A DNA stretch of 52,784 bases. Origin: Eubacterium sp. (lineage in GTDB: Bacteria > Bacillota > Clostridia > Oscillospirales > Acutalibacteraceae). Positions 10,164-19,219 of this stretch are shown here, piece by piece. Below the pieces are notes generated by a model. It had not been told where the DNA came from. It did not search any database and saw only the letters and a list, made by a program, of their open reading frames with translations. Within the stretch, counting starts at the first letter, position 1; each line of letters begins with the position of its first letter. The stretch lies in contig JAFLSA010000003.1 in the NCBI GenBank assembly GCA_022511185.1, forward strand, positions 1 to 52,784, read 5' to 3'. A program made the position numbers and the translations under genes.

Positions 10164-10493
10164 CTAAGTGTAAAATACGATTGCAACTGCTGCTATTATA
10201 GAAAAGATTATGTTTGAAACAGTACATAAAACACCTATTGCAGCCGTTGCCCATATAGTTGCGGCGGTTGAAATACCTCTGATATTCGTACTGTCACGAA
10301 GTATAAGAACTGCGCCTGAAAAGCCGATGCCGCAAACAACCTGTGCCGCAATACGTGTTACGTCAACATTCCCGTCATTTGCGATGTAGGAAAAAGCTGA
10401 ATATGCATAAGCACCAACGCACACAATAACGTTAGTAAGTATACCTGCGTCAGCTTTATACAATCTGACTGCGCAATCTGCACACCATAATTA
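10164..10493 (-). pseudogene. Truncated MgtC/SapB-family remnant
   Basis: Reads ...YKADAGILTNVIVCVGAYAYSAFSYI...TRIAAQVVCGIGFSGAVLILRDSTNIRGISTAATIWATAAIGV, the core MgtC motif. The N-terminal TM region is missing, there is no ATG in frame (only TTG) and an in-frame stop lies just upstream. Confidence 0.7.
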
Positions 10494-11609
10494 ATCAGCG
10501 GTTGCTTCAACAGATTTCATTTTTAAATATGCATTTATAAATCCGTCAATTTCGCCGTCCATAACTGCATTTATGTTACCCATTTCAAAGCCGGTTCTGT
10601 GATCCTTCGCCATTGTGTACGGCATAAAGACGTATGAGCGTATCTGGCTTCCCCAGGCAATTTCCTTCTGGTCGCCCTTGATATCCTCAATTCTTTCAAG
10701 GTTTTCTCTTTCCTTGATTTCAACGAGCTTTGATTTAAGCATTCGCATAGCAACCTCGCGGTTCTGGTGCTGGCTTCGCTCGATCTGACACGATACGACA
10801 ATTCCTGTCGGAATGTGTGTAAGCCTTACGGCAGATGAAGTTTTATTTACTTTTTGACCGCCTGCACCTGATGCTCGGTAAACGTCCATTTTTATATCTT
10901 CTTCACGGATTTCAACCTCAACGTCATCATCAATTTCAGGCATAACCTCGAGGGAGGCAAAGGACGTATGACGTCTGCCTGACGAGTCAAACGGTGAAAC
11001 ACGCACAAGTCTGTGAATACCCATTTCACCCTTGAGATAGCCGTAAGCATTTTCACCCTCAACAAGTATAGTTGCGCTCTTTACGCCTGCAACGTCGCCG
11101 TCAAGATAATCAAGCGTTGAAACCTTGTAGCCATGCCTTTCACCCCAGCGGTTATACATTCTGAAAAGCATCTCAGCCCAGTCCTGAGCCTCAGTTCCGC
11201 CGGCACCGGCGTGGAAGGTGAGAAGGGCGTTGTTATTGTCAAATTCACCGCTTAAGAGCGTTGAAAGGGTAAGAGCCTCAAGCCTTTTTTCAATGTCAAG
11301 AACAGCATCGGTGCAGTCGGTAATCAGGTCTGCATCCTCCTCCTCATTGGCAAGCTCAATCATAACAAGCGCATCATCATAGTCATTTTTAACACTCTCA
11401 TATGATGCAACCTTTGCTTTCAAAGAGCCGATTCTCTGCATTGTCTTTTGGCTCAGCTCCATATTATCCCAGAAATCAGGTGCACTGCTTTTCTCCTCAA
11501 GCTCTGCAATTTCATTTTTTAAAAGGTCAATTGCAAGCGCTTCTTTCAGATTTTCAACTGTTTTTTCAGATTCAAGCAGTCTGAATTTGAGTTCCTCGTA
11601 TTCAATCAT
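10491..11609 (-). CDS. prfB: Peptide chain release factor 2, continuous ORF without programmed frameshift
   Basis: SPF recognition motif VRVSPFDSSGRRHTSFAS and GGQ motif RASGAGGQKVNKTSSAVRLTH. Confidence 0.96.
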   Translation of the reverse strand: MIEYEELKFRLLESEKTVENLKEALAIDLLKNEIAELEEKSSAPDFWDNMELSQKTMQRIGSLKAKVASYESVKNDYDDALVMIELANEEEDADLITDCTDAVLDIEKRLEALTLSTLLSGEFDNNNALLTFHAGAGGTEAQDWAEMLFRMYNRWGERHGYKVSTLDYLDGDVAGVKSATILVEGENAYGYLKGEMGIHRLVRVSPFDSSGRRHTSFASLEVMPEIDDDVEVEIREEDIKMDVYRASGAGGQKVNKTSSAVRLTHIPTGIVVSCQIERSQHQNREVAMRMLKSKLVEIKERENLERIEDIKGDQKEIAWGSQIRSYVFMPYTMAKDHRTGFEMGNINAVMDGEIDGFINAYLKMKSVEATAD

Positions 11610-11716
11610 ATTTTATTCTCCAAATAATATTATTGCATTTATATTCATTTTATTATATACAAATTACAAATACATTTCAAGTTTTAAAAACAGTTAATAA
11701 TATTTTAACGAAAAGA

Positions 11717-11746
11717 TTGATTTATTATACCAATATAATGTATAAT
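11717..11746 (+). promoter_or_regulatory. Putative sigma-A promoter for the RING/zinc-ribbon gene
   Basis: TTGATT (11717-11722), 18-nt spacer, TATAAT (11741-11746), 29 nt before the start codon. Confidence 0.5.
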
Positions 11747-11775
11747 ATATTGACCCGAAAAGAAAGGATAAAGTA

Positions 11776-12804
11776 ATGATTATTAATTCAAATGAAAAAT
11801 GTCCCGTTTGTGACAGAAATTTCACAGATGAAGATGATATAGTAATTTGTCCTCATTGCGCCACTCCTCATCACAGGGAATGTTATAAAGCACTCGGTCA
11901 TTGCTTTAATCGTGATAAGCATAGCGAAGGCTTTGATTATACTGCTGAAAAAACAGATGAAGCCGATAGCACAGTAAATGAGAATACGCAGTATTATCAA
12001 CCACCTGTAAAAGAGAGCAGTAAAACAGTTTGCTCTCAGTGCGGTGCAGAGATAAGTAATGGCGCTCCGTTTTGCTCTCAGTGCGGTGCAAGGCAGAGCA
12101 ATGCTCAGTATAAGGAATACAGCCCTTTAAATGAGTTTGGCTTTAATAACACCACTCAGCAGAGATATGAGAATGATACACAGACAATTGACGGAAAGAG
12201 CATTGCTGACGTGGCGGCAGTTGTCAGAACGAATACTGAAAAGTTTATTCCGAAATTCTTGGAAAATAAAAAGGTGTCATGGAACTGGAGCGCATTTATT
12301 TTTGGTCCGTATTACCTTTTGTACAGAAAGATGTATAAGCAGGGTATCGTTTTCCTTGCACTCAGCTTAATTACAAGCTTCGTTGTAAGCGGATTATTTG
12401 CTGAAGAGATAGCAGCCTTTGGTTCTTTCTTCAGCAGCAATTATCAAGCTCTTTACAGTAACCCGAGCAACGAGCTTATCACTCAGTTTATGGAGATATA
12501 CAAACAGGTTTTACCGATGATGCTGATAACTATCAGTGTAAATCTTATTCTGCGGCTTATAATAGCACTTTTTGCCGACAGCTTTTACAGAGCTAAAACG
12601 CTTGAAGTGCTTGATAAGGTTGACAGGAATTTAGCAGAGGGCGGTTCTTTCAGTTCATCGCTGCCTATGATGGAGAGGAGCTCACTTTCACAGGCAGATA
12701 TGAAAAGACTTTATTTAGGAAAACTGGGCGGTACAAGCATTTTCACACCGATTATTGCTTATCTTGCTCTTGATTTAATAACATCATTTATTTCACATCT
12801 ATAG
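11776..12804 (+). CDS. Prokaryotic RING-finger plus zinc-ribbon membrane protein (DUF2628-like C-terminus)
   Basis: CPVCDRNFTDEDDIVICPHCATPHHRECYKALGHCF; CSQCGAEISNGAPFCSQCGARQ; VSWNWSAFIFGPYYLLYRKMYKQGI and TM segments. Confidence 0.8.
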   Translation: MIINSNEKCPVCDRNFTDEDDIVICPHCATPHHRECYKALGHCFNRDKHSEGFDYTAEKTDEADSTVNENTQYYQPPVKESSKTVCSQCGAEISNGAPFCSQCGARQSNAQYKEYSPLNEFGFNNTTQQRYENDTQTIDGKSIADVAAVVRTNTEKFIPKFLENKKVSWNWSAFIFGPYYLLYRKMYKQGIVFLALSLITSFVVSGLFAEEIAAFGSFFSSNYQALYSNPSNELITQFMEIYKQVLPMMLITISVNLILRLIIALFADSFYRAKTLEVLDKVDRNLAEGGSFSSSLPMMERSSLSQADMKRLYLGKLGGTSIFTPIIAYLALDLITSFISHL

Positions 12805-12816
12805 GAGGAGATTTTT

Positions 12817-13692
12817 ATGAAAGTTAAAAAGGCGATTATACCGGCAGCAGGTATGGGTACGAGAGTGCTCCCTGCATCAAAGGCAGTACCAAAGGAAATG
12901 CTCAACATCGTTGACAAGCCTGCAATTCAGTATATAGTTGAGGAGGCTTTTGCATCAGGTATTGAGGATGTTCTCATTATCACGAACAGAGGCAAGGGTG
13001 CTATTGAGGATCACTTTGACCACGCATTTGAGCTTGAGGCAAAACTTGAGGGAAATGAGAGCAAGAAGAAGATTTACGACGACGTAGTGCAGTGCTCAAA
13101 TTTCGGCAATATTTATTTCATTCGCCAGAAGGAGACGAAGGGGCTCGGTCACGCAGTTCTCTGTGCAAAGAGCTTTGTCGGCAATGAGCCGTTTGCAGTG
13201 CTTTACGGCGATGATGTTATCATTTCCGAAACTCCTGTAACAAAGCAGCTTTGCGATGCTTATGAGAAATACGGCAAGGGTGCAGTAGGTGTTAAAGAGG
13301 TGCCGGGTATGGCAATCACAAAGTACTGCTCACTTGAGGTTGATCATATTGAGGATAACTGCTACAACTGTACGGATATGATTGAAAAGCCGTCACCTGA
13401 GGAAATTATGTCAAATTATTCTATTCTCGGCAGAGTTGTTATGCCGCCTGAAATTTTTGATATTCTTGAAGAAACCCCTCTCGGTGCAGGCAATGAGCTC
13501 CAGCTTACTGACGCTATGAAAACACTTGCAAAGACAAAAGGCGTTGTTGCCGTTGATTACGAGGGCACACGCTATGATATGGGTAACAAATTCGGTATCC
13601 TTCAGGCGAACATTGAGGTCGGCTTGAAGCACCCTGAAACGAAAGATGAGCTTAAGGCTTATCTTAAGGAAATTGCAAAGGATTTAGACTGA
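12817..13692 (+). CDS. galU: UTP--glucose-1-phosphate uridylyltransferase
   Basis: KAIIPAAGMGTRVLPASKAVPKEMLNIVDKPAIQYIVEEA and full-length match to GalU architecture. Confidence 0.96.
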   Translation: MKVKKAIIPAAGMGTRVLPASKAVPKEMLNIVDKPAIQYIVEEAFASGIEDVLIITNRGKGAIEDHFDHAFELEAKLEGNESKKKIYDDVVQCSNFGNIYFIRQKETKGLGHAVLCAKSFVGNEPFAVLYGDDVIISETPVTKQLCDAYEKYGKGAVGVKEVPGMAITKYCSLEVDHIEDNCYNCTDMIEKPSPEEIMSNYSILGRVVMPPEIFDILEETPLGAGNELQLTDAMKTLAKTKGVVAVDYEGTRYDMGNKFGILQANIEVGLKHPETKDELKAYLKEIAKDLD

Positions 13693-13693
13693 T

Positions 13694-14323
13694 ATGATTA
13701 AGATCGAACGCACAAGCGTGTTGAATTTTGATAACGCAATTCGCGGAGCAAGAAATCCGATGAATTCCTGGGCAAAGTACGATTCTTACTATGATGAAAA
13801 CGGCAGCTTTGTCTTTGGTGAAAATGATCTCAGCCTTGCAAAGCGCCTTTGCTATGCAGGAACTGACCACAGAAAATTTGTCAGAATGATATTTGTGACC
13901 GTTGACGTTACCGCACCTCTTTATTGGTGGAAGGAATATGACACCTACAAGGTCGGCACAGTTGCAAATTCAACGTCAACTATGCACAAGATAACGTCAA
14001 AGCCGTTTGAGCTTTCCGACTTCTCGGTTGACCATATGAATGAAGAGGGACTTAAGGCTATGGAAAAGGTGATTGAAACCCTTGAGGACCTCAGACTTCG
14101 TTATATCGAAACGAAGGATAAGGAGCTTTGGTACACGATTATTCAGCTTCTTCCAAGCTCATATAATCAGATGAGAACTTGCACGCTCAATTACGAGAAT
14201 CTTTGCAATATCTATTATGCAAGAAAAAATCATAAGCTTGCAGAGTGGCATACATATTGCGACTGGATTAAAGAATTACCGTACTTTGAAGATTTCTTCA
14301 TACAAGAAAAAAGGATTGATTAG
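13694..14323 (+). CDS. ThyX-fold-like protein lacking the canonical RHR motif (function unknown)
   Basis: APLYWWKEYDTYKVGTVANSTSTMHK and QLLPSSYNQMRTCTLNYENLCNIYYARKNHKLAEWHTYCDWIKELP line up by eye with the ThyX signature region and C-terminal helix pattern. Confidence 0.6.
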   Translation: MIKIERTSVLNFDNAIRGARNPMNSWAKYDSYYDENGSFVFGENDLSLAKRLCYAGTDHRKFVRMIFVTVDVTAPLYWWKEYDTYKVGTVANSTSTMHKITSKPFELSDFSVDHMNEEGLKAMEKVIETLEDLRLRYIETKDKELWYTIIQLLPSSYNQMRTCTLNYENLCNIYYARKNHKLAEWHTYCDWIKELPYFEDFFIQEKRID

Positions 14324-15349
14324 ATGCCCCAATACTATTATAACCCGTTTGGAAATAGCAGTGATGTAAATGAGGCAAGACAGAGAGAATATAACAGACA
14401 ACTCAAAGTAACGCAGGAAAAGCAGGAAATAAGAAAGATAAGTCTTTCTATCGGCTGTGCAATTGTTGCGTATATTGTCATTCAGATGCTTGCAGCTTCT
14501 CTGCTTTCGGCATTTGGACTTTATGAGCTTTATCTGAATAATCCGATTTTTCAGGACGGCTTTATGATTATAGGTGTATCTTTTGCATCTGTTGCCGTGC
14601 CTTTCGGCATCGTAGCTCTTGTAAACAAAAAAAGGTATACGTCACCTGTTATTCCTAATAACAGGCTTAAAGCATCGAGAGCTTTTGTATGGGTCGCATT
14701 TGGTATGGGATGCTGTTGTGTTTTGCAGATAGCAGTGTCATTTATCGTTACTTTTTTCTATGAAGTGTTAGGATTAGAGCTGAAGTCAAGCGATATAACC
14801 ACTCCCGATTCAATACTTGCCTGTTTTATGAATTTAATAGCTATTGCAGTTATTCCTGCAATTTGTGAGGAATTTGCAATGAGATGCTGTTCGCTCCAGC
14901 TTTTGAAAAAGTACGGCAAGGGCTTTGCAGTTACTGCCGTAAGTATTGTTTTCGGACTGCTTCACGGCAACGCTATTCAGTTTATTTTTGCATTTTCAAT
15001 CGCTTTGGTTCTCGGCTATATAACTGTCAGGACGGACAGCATTGCACCTGCAATTTTTATCCATATGCTAAATAACGGTATGTCTGTTGTTCAGAATACA
15101 GTGAATTTTGTCGCCGAAGGAACGCAGGCGTCAACATATTCAACAAGTATTATTTATTTGTTCTGGATTGCTGTTGGTGCAGTAGCAGGCTTTTATTTAC
15201 TGATAAAAAAAGAACTTGTTAAAAAGGAGAATAAAAGCCAGAGCGTGCTTACTACGGGGCAGAAATTTACAGCCTTTCTTTTCCCTTGGATGATTGTTCC
15301 GTTTTTCATTTTAATTCTTCTGACAGCGCAGACTGTCGCCAAGGTTTGA
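14324..15349 (+). CDS. CPBP family intramembrane metalloprotease
   Basis: ICEEFAMRCCSLQLLKKYG, FGLLHGN, HMLNNGMSV motifs within multiple TM segments. Confidence 0.88.
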   Translation: MPQYYYNPFGNSSDVNEARQREYNRQLKVTQEKQEIRKISLSIGCAIVAYIVIQMLAASLLSAFGLYELYLNNPIFQDGFMIIGVSFASVAVPFGIVALVNKKRYTSPVIPNNRLKASRAFVWVAFGMGCCCVLQIAVSFIVTFFYEVLGLELKSSDITTPDSILACFMNLIAIAVIPAICEEFAMRCCSLQLLKKYGKGFAVTAVSIVFGLLHGNAIQFIFAFSIALVLGYITVRTDSIAPAIFIHMLNNGMSVVQNTVNFVAEGTQASTYSTSIIYLFWIAVGAVAGFYLLIKKELVKKENKSQSVLTTGQKFTAFLFPWMIVPFFILILLTAQTVAKV

Positions 15350-15350
15350 T

Positions 15351-15800
15351 ATGGATAATGTGTTTATGAAAAGGGCGATTGAGCTTGCACAGCTCAGTGC
15401 GCTTGAGGGAGAAGTGCCTGTCGGCGCCGTTGTTGTAAAGGATAACGAGATTGTCGGTGAAGGAAGAAACAGGCGTGAACTCGGCAAAAATGCCCTTTAT
15501 CATGCCGAGTTTGAGGCAATAGATAATGCCTGTAAAAAGCTTGGCGGCTGGAGGCTGTGGCAATGTGATTTATACGTCACGCTTGAGCCTTGTCCTATGT
15601 GTGCAGGGGCAATTATCAACGCAAGGATAAAAAAGGTTTATTTCGGCGCATTTGATAAAAAGGCAGGCTCATTCGGATCAATTGCAGATTTTAATGCCAT
15701 ACCGTATAACCATAAGCCTGAGATATTTTCAGGTATAATGGAGCAGGAATGTGCCTCAATGCTTACAGAATTTTTTAAAAATTTAAGACTTAATAAATAA
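15351..15800 (+). CDS. tadA: tRNA-specific adenosine deaminase
   Basis: HAEFEAI and LEPCPMCAGAI zinc motifs; small CDA-fold protein. Confidence 0.93.
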   Translation: MDNVFMKRAIELAQLSALEGEVPVGAVVVKDNEIVGEGRNRRELGKNALYHAEFEAIDNACKKLGGWRLWQCDLYVTLEPCPMCAGAIINARIKKVYFGAFDKKAGSFGSIADFNAIPYNHKPEIFSGIMEQECASMLTEFFKNLRLNK

Positions 15801-15836
15801 AGTACAGTCAGAAATTTTTTGACTGTACTTTTTTCT
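15801..15836 (+). terminator. Intrinsic terminator after tadA
   Basis: AGTACAGTCA / TGACTGTACT perfect 10-bp stem followed by TTTTTTCTTT. Confidence 0.9.
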
Positions 15837-15917
15837 TTAAAAAATTTTCTGTTTTATTGCAACACTTTGTTTCATTTTATATACTTAACTTATGACATGT
15901 CAAAAGAGGTGAGCAGT

Positions 15918-16430
15918 GTGAGTGAAAAAGAGCTTGTTAAAAAAGCTAAAGCAGGCGATAAGGATGCCTTTTGTCAACTCTATTCTTTATATAAGGATAG
16001 GCTTTATCGTTATGCTTATTATCGTCTGGGGAATGCTGATGACGCACAGGACGCAGTGTCGGATTGTATTGTGTCAGCATACGAGCAGATAAAAAATTTG
16101 CGAAAGGCAGAAGCGTTTTCCTCGTGGATTTTTAAAATTCTTCACGCCGCCTGTTCAAGCTATGTAAAGCTGCAAATAAAGCAGAGAGAATGCGAAAGCG
16201 TTGATACTGTTAAGAGCAGTTCAAATTTGTTCATAACTATTGACGAAAGCAAAACAGAGCTTTGTCAGGCACTTGATATGCTCGGCAGTGACGAAAAAGA
16301 GATCGTTCTTTTGTCTGTTGTAGCAGGCTTTACAAGCAAGGAAATTTCAAGGGTTACGGGGTTGACAGCAGGCAGTGTCAGGTCAAAGCTGTCACGCAGT
16401 ATTGCTAAAATGCGGAATTTTTTGGAGTGA
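15918..16430 (+). CDS. RNA polymerase sigma-70 family (ECF-like) factor
   Basis: VKKAKAGDKDAFCQLYSLYKDRLYRYAYYRLGNADDAQDAVSDCI and C-terminal EKEIVLLSVVAGFTSKEISRVTGLTAGSVRSKLSRSIAKM; AGAGGTGAG RBS favours the GTG start at 15918 over the longer ORF. Confidence 0.9.
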   Translation: MSEKELVKKAKAGDKDAFCQLYSLYKDRLYRYAYYRLGNADDAQDAVSDCIVSAYEQIKNLRKAEAFSSWIFKILHAACSSYVKLQIKQRECESVDTVKSSSNLFITIDESKTELCQALDMLGSDEKEIVLLSVVAGFTSKEISRVTGLTAGSVRSKLSRSIAKMRNFLE

Positions 16431-16436
16431 TGACAG

Positions 16437-18338
16437 ATGAAAAATAATAAAGATTTTGATTTTATAAAAAATGAATTTGAAAAGGAAAATATAACTGCTC
16501 CTGATACTCTCAGTGAGGATGCTGCTCGGGATATGCTTGAGGGAAAAGAGCAGAAGAAAATAAGACTTTATCAGACAAGGACGTTTAAGAGTATTGTCAG
16601 TGCCGCAGCGTGTATTGCCATTGTTATTACCGCACTTGCCGTTTCAAGACCGTATTTTGTTACAAAGGAAAATGTTGTGGATACGGACAGCTCACAGCAA
16701 GTGCTCAATTCCTTTGCAAGTATTAATGACGTCAAATCTGCTGTTAAAAAAATAGAAAGGCAAAATATGGATCATTATTTCTATTTCGATAAAGGAGCAA
16801 TGGTAGATGAAGTTGCGGAGGATATGGCAGTAACATCAAGTGCAGCCGGAAGCACAAGCTATGCCCAGACCTACAAGCAGGTAGATGCAGTTGACGAGGG
16901 CGATATTATAAAAAACGACGGCAGATATATCTATTCTTTGGATAGTCGTTTAAACAAAATAAGAATATACAATTCAGATGCCGAGTTTGTTTCATTAATA
17001 GAAGATTTCAAGCATGATTACAGCAATATACTTGGCGACGAATATATCGTTGATATGTATGTCTATAAGGATTTTTTAGTTGTAAATACCAACAAAAGCG
17101 TTTATGAAAATGATGATTATGAAAACTCAGTAGGCACTTATATTTATGATATTTCAGATATCAGCAAACCAAACGAAATAAGCTCATTCTCGCAAAGTGG
17201 TTATTATACGTCATCACGTATGATAGGTAGTCAGCTTTACGTTGTATCAAACGATTATATTTACAGTAATCAGTGTAAGGATGACAGCGATTATATCCCG
17301 TACGTGTGCGAAGGTAAAAACGGTGAGAAGGAGCCTCTAAAGCTTGATGACATTTGCTATGCAGTAAATCCAAGCACCGCAAGCTATTTAGTTGTCAGCT
17401 CAATTGACATTGAAACAGGGAAGAAATCCTCTGATACAAAGGCACTTTTCGGCGCAGGTGCAGATATTTATTGCAACGAAAATAATATGTATGTCTGTAT
17501 GAATGAGGCAAACGGGCTTATCGATAGCTTAAGTTATGCACCGACAGAAACCAAACTGTGTATTGTTAAAATTAAATTAGATAAAAATGATATTCAGTTC
17601 ACCGCAACAGGTGAAGTTGTGGGCAACACAAACGATCAGTTTTCTATGGATGAAAAGGATGGTAATCTGCGCATCGCAACGACCTCATACGATAAGGACG
17701 GAGAGGAGATAAATAATCTTTTTGTTCTCAATGAAAATTTAGAAAAAATCGGCGAGGTAACAGGCTTTGCTAAAACTGAAAGTATCAAAGCTGTCAGGTT
17801 TATCGGTGATATGGCGTACGTTATAACGTATGAGCAGACTGACCCGCTGTTTGTAATTGATTTATCAAATCCAGAAAGTCCACAGATTAAGGGAGAGGTT
17901 GAGATAACCGGATTTTCAAGCCTGCTCGTTCCTATTGATGAGAATACACTTCTCGGTATAGGCTTTTCAACTGAAGACGGATTTGATATGGAAATCACAA
18001 ACGGTCTTAAGCTTGCACTGTTTGATATCTCAAATCCGGAAAAGCCACAGGTGCTTGACAGTATTGCTATGAAAAATACTGATTCAGATGCACAGTATAA
18101 CCACCATGCACTCGTTGTAAATACAGATAAAGGCTATTATGCAATCCCTTATAACAATCACGATAATCTCAGAAAAGGCGCAATAACCTTTAAAATTCAG
18201 GACGGAAAAATTGTAATTACTAATGATTTCATAGCTTCTTCACCTGATTACGAAAACATCTCACGCTGCACTTACATTGATGATACAATGTATCTGCTTT
18301 CAGACAGTGCTAATATTTACATTTTTAACGTAAAATAA
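16437..18338 (+). CDS. Single-TM protein with large extracytoplasmic beta-propeller domain; candidate anti-sigma/sensor
   Basis: Short cytoplasmic N-terminus, TM SIVSAAACIAIVITALAVS, then QVDAVDEGDIIKNDGRYIYSL...LFVIDLSNPESPQIKGE propeller-like repeats; 6 nt after the sigma gene. Confidence 0.8.
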   Translation: MKNNKDFDFIKNEFEKENITAPDTLSEDAARDMLEGKEQKKIRLYQTRTFKSIVSAAACIAIVITALAVSRPYFVTKENVVDTDSSQQVLNSFASINDVKSAVKKIERQNMDHYFYFDKGAMVDEVAEDMAVTSSAAGSTSYAQTYKQVDAVDEGDIIKNDGRYIYSLDSRLNKIRIYNSDAEFVSLIEDFKHDYSNILGDEYIVDMYVYKDFLVVNTNKSVYENDDYENSVGTYIYDISDISKPNEISSFSQSGYYTSSRMIGSQLYVVSNDYIYSNQCKDDSDYIPYVCEGKNGEKEPLKLDDICYAVNPSTASYLVVSSIDIETGKKSSDTKALFGAGADIYCNENNMYVCMNEANGLIDSLSYAPTETKLCIVKIKLDKNDIQFTATGEVVGNTNDQFSMDEKDGNLRIATTSYDKDGEEINNLFVLNENLEKIGEVTGFAKTESIKAVRFIGDMAYVITYEQTDPLFVIDLSNPESPQIKGEVEITGFSSLLVPIDENTLLGIGFSTEDGFDMEITNGLKLALFDISNPEKPQVLDSIAMKNTDSDAQYNHHALVVNTDKGYYAIPYNNHDNLRKGAITFKIQDGKIVITNDFIASSPDYENISRCTYIDDTMYLLSDSANIYIFNVK

Positions 18339-18342
18339 ATCA

Positions 18343-18378
18343 AAGCTCCGATACAAAAAAGTATCGGAGCTTCTTTAT
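18343..18378 (+). terminator. Intrinsic terminator after the beta-propeller gene
   Basis: AAGCTCCGATAC / GTATCGGAGCTT 12-bp stem, loop AAAAAA, then CTTTATT. Confidence 0.85.
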
Positions 18379-18430
18379 TGCCATTCACGCAATTAATTCG
18401 GGCATTCGCCCTAAATAAGAAAAAATGAAA

Positions 18431-18449
18431 AAAACAAAGCTAAAGCTTT
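18431..18449 (-). terminator. Possible weak terminator downstream of the SASP gene
   Basis: AAAGC/GCTTT short stem followed on the minus strand by GTTTTTTTTC. Confidence 0.4.
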
Positions 18450-18451
18450 AC

Positions 18452-18643
18452 TTATTTCATACCTTCCTCGTAAGCCTTAATCATCTTCTTAACCATCTGG
18501 CCGCCTACTGAACCTGCCTGCTTAGAAGTAAGGTCACCATTGTAACCGTTCTTAAGGTTAACACCAACCTCTGCAGCAGCCTCCATCTTAAATCTGTTAA
18601 GAGCTTCCTTAGCCTCTGGAACTACGTTCTTGTTGCTTGACAT
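18452..18643 (-). CDS. Small acid-soluble spore protein, alpha/beta type
   Basis: 63 aa; EAKEALNRFKMEAAAEVGVNL...GDLTSKQAGSVGGQMVKKMIKAYEE. Confidence 0.93.
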   Translation of the reverse strand: MSSNKNVVPEAKEALNRFKMEAAAEVGVNLKNGYNGDLTSKQAGSVGGQMVKKMIKAYEEGMK

Positions 18644-18941
18644 TTGAATACACCTCTTTTACTTTTTATTGCAAAAATGAAAAATGAATTCTGAATATCA
18701 AAAATCATTTCTCACCCTTGCAAGTATAGTTTGTGACGTGTATTCACAAATACTATTGAAAAAATTTAGCAATTATGTTATTTGAAACTAAATTTGTAAA
18801 GTTAAACAAATTTTCATAAGCATATATCTAATTTAACCAAGTTGAAACAGATAAAAATGAAATAATACTGTTTGACAAAGGATAATTCATATGATAGATT
18901 GAATATTGGTAATAGATTATTAGAAAATTCAGGTGAGATTA

Positions 18942-19163
18942 ATGAACGAATTTAAACTTGGCATTTATCGTCATTATAAAGGCAATACATACAGAGTTTT
19001 GCATATTGCAAAGCATAGCGAAATACTTGAAGATATGGTCATTTATCAGGATATCAATGCTCCTGATAAAATATGGGCAAGACCTGCATCTATGTGGAAT
19101 GACGATATTAAAATCGACGGAAAAACAGTTAAGAGATTTGAACTAATAGAGGAAACTTTTTGA
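18942..19163 (+). CDS. DUF1653 domain protein
   Basis: LGIYRHYKGNTYRVLHIAKHSEILEDMVIYQDIN...IWARPASMW; AGGTGAG RBS. Confidence 0.85.
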   Translation: MNEFKLGIYRHYKGNTYRVLHIAKHSEILEDMVIYQDINAPDKIWARPASMWNDDIKIDGKTVKRFELIEETF

Positions 19164-19184
19164 CCAAAATAATGATGGAACAAC

Positions 19185-19215
19185 AAGCCGAGGGCGAATT
19201 CCCCTCGGCTTTGCT
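19185..19215. terminator. Bidirectional terminator between convergent DUF1653 and TfoX-like genes
   Basis: AAGCCGAGGG / CCCTCGGCTT perfect stem. Confidence 0.7.
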
Positions 19216-19219
19216 ATAC

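Noticed and set aside
10054-10254. 66-aa minus-strand ORF overlapping the MgtC remnant and hairpin region
   Set aside because: Out of frame with the MgtC signature, no homology-like motif, composition not protein-like
15819-15917. Extended N-terminus of the sigma-factor ORF
   Set aside because: It would include the tadA terminator stem and a hydrophobic leader; the RBS favours the GTG at 15918
17636-17998. 120-aa minus-strand ORF within the beta-propeller gene
   Set aside because: Antisense shadow of a well-supported CDS
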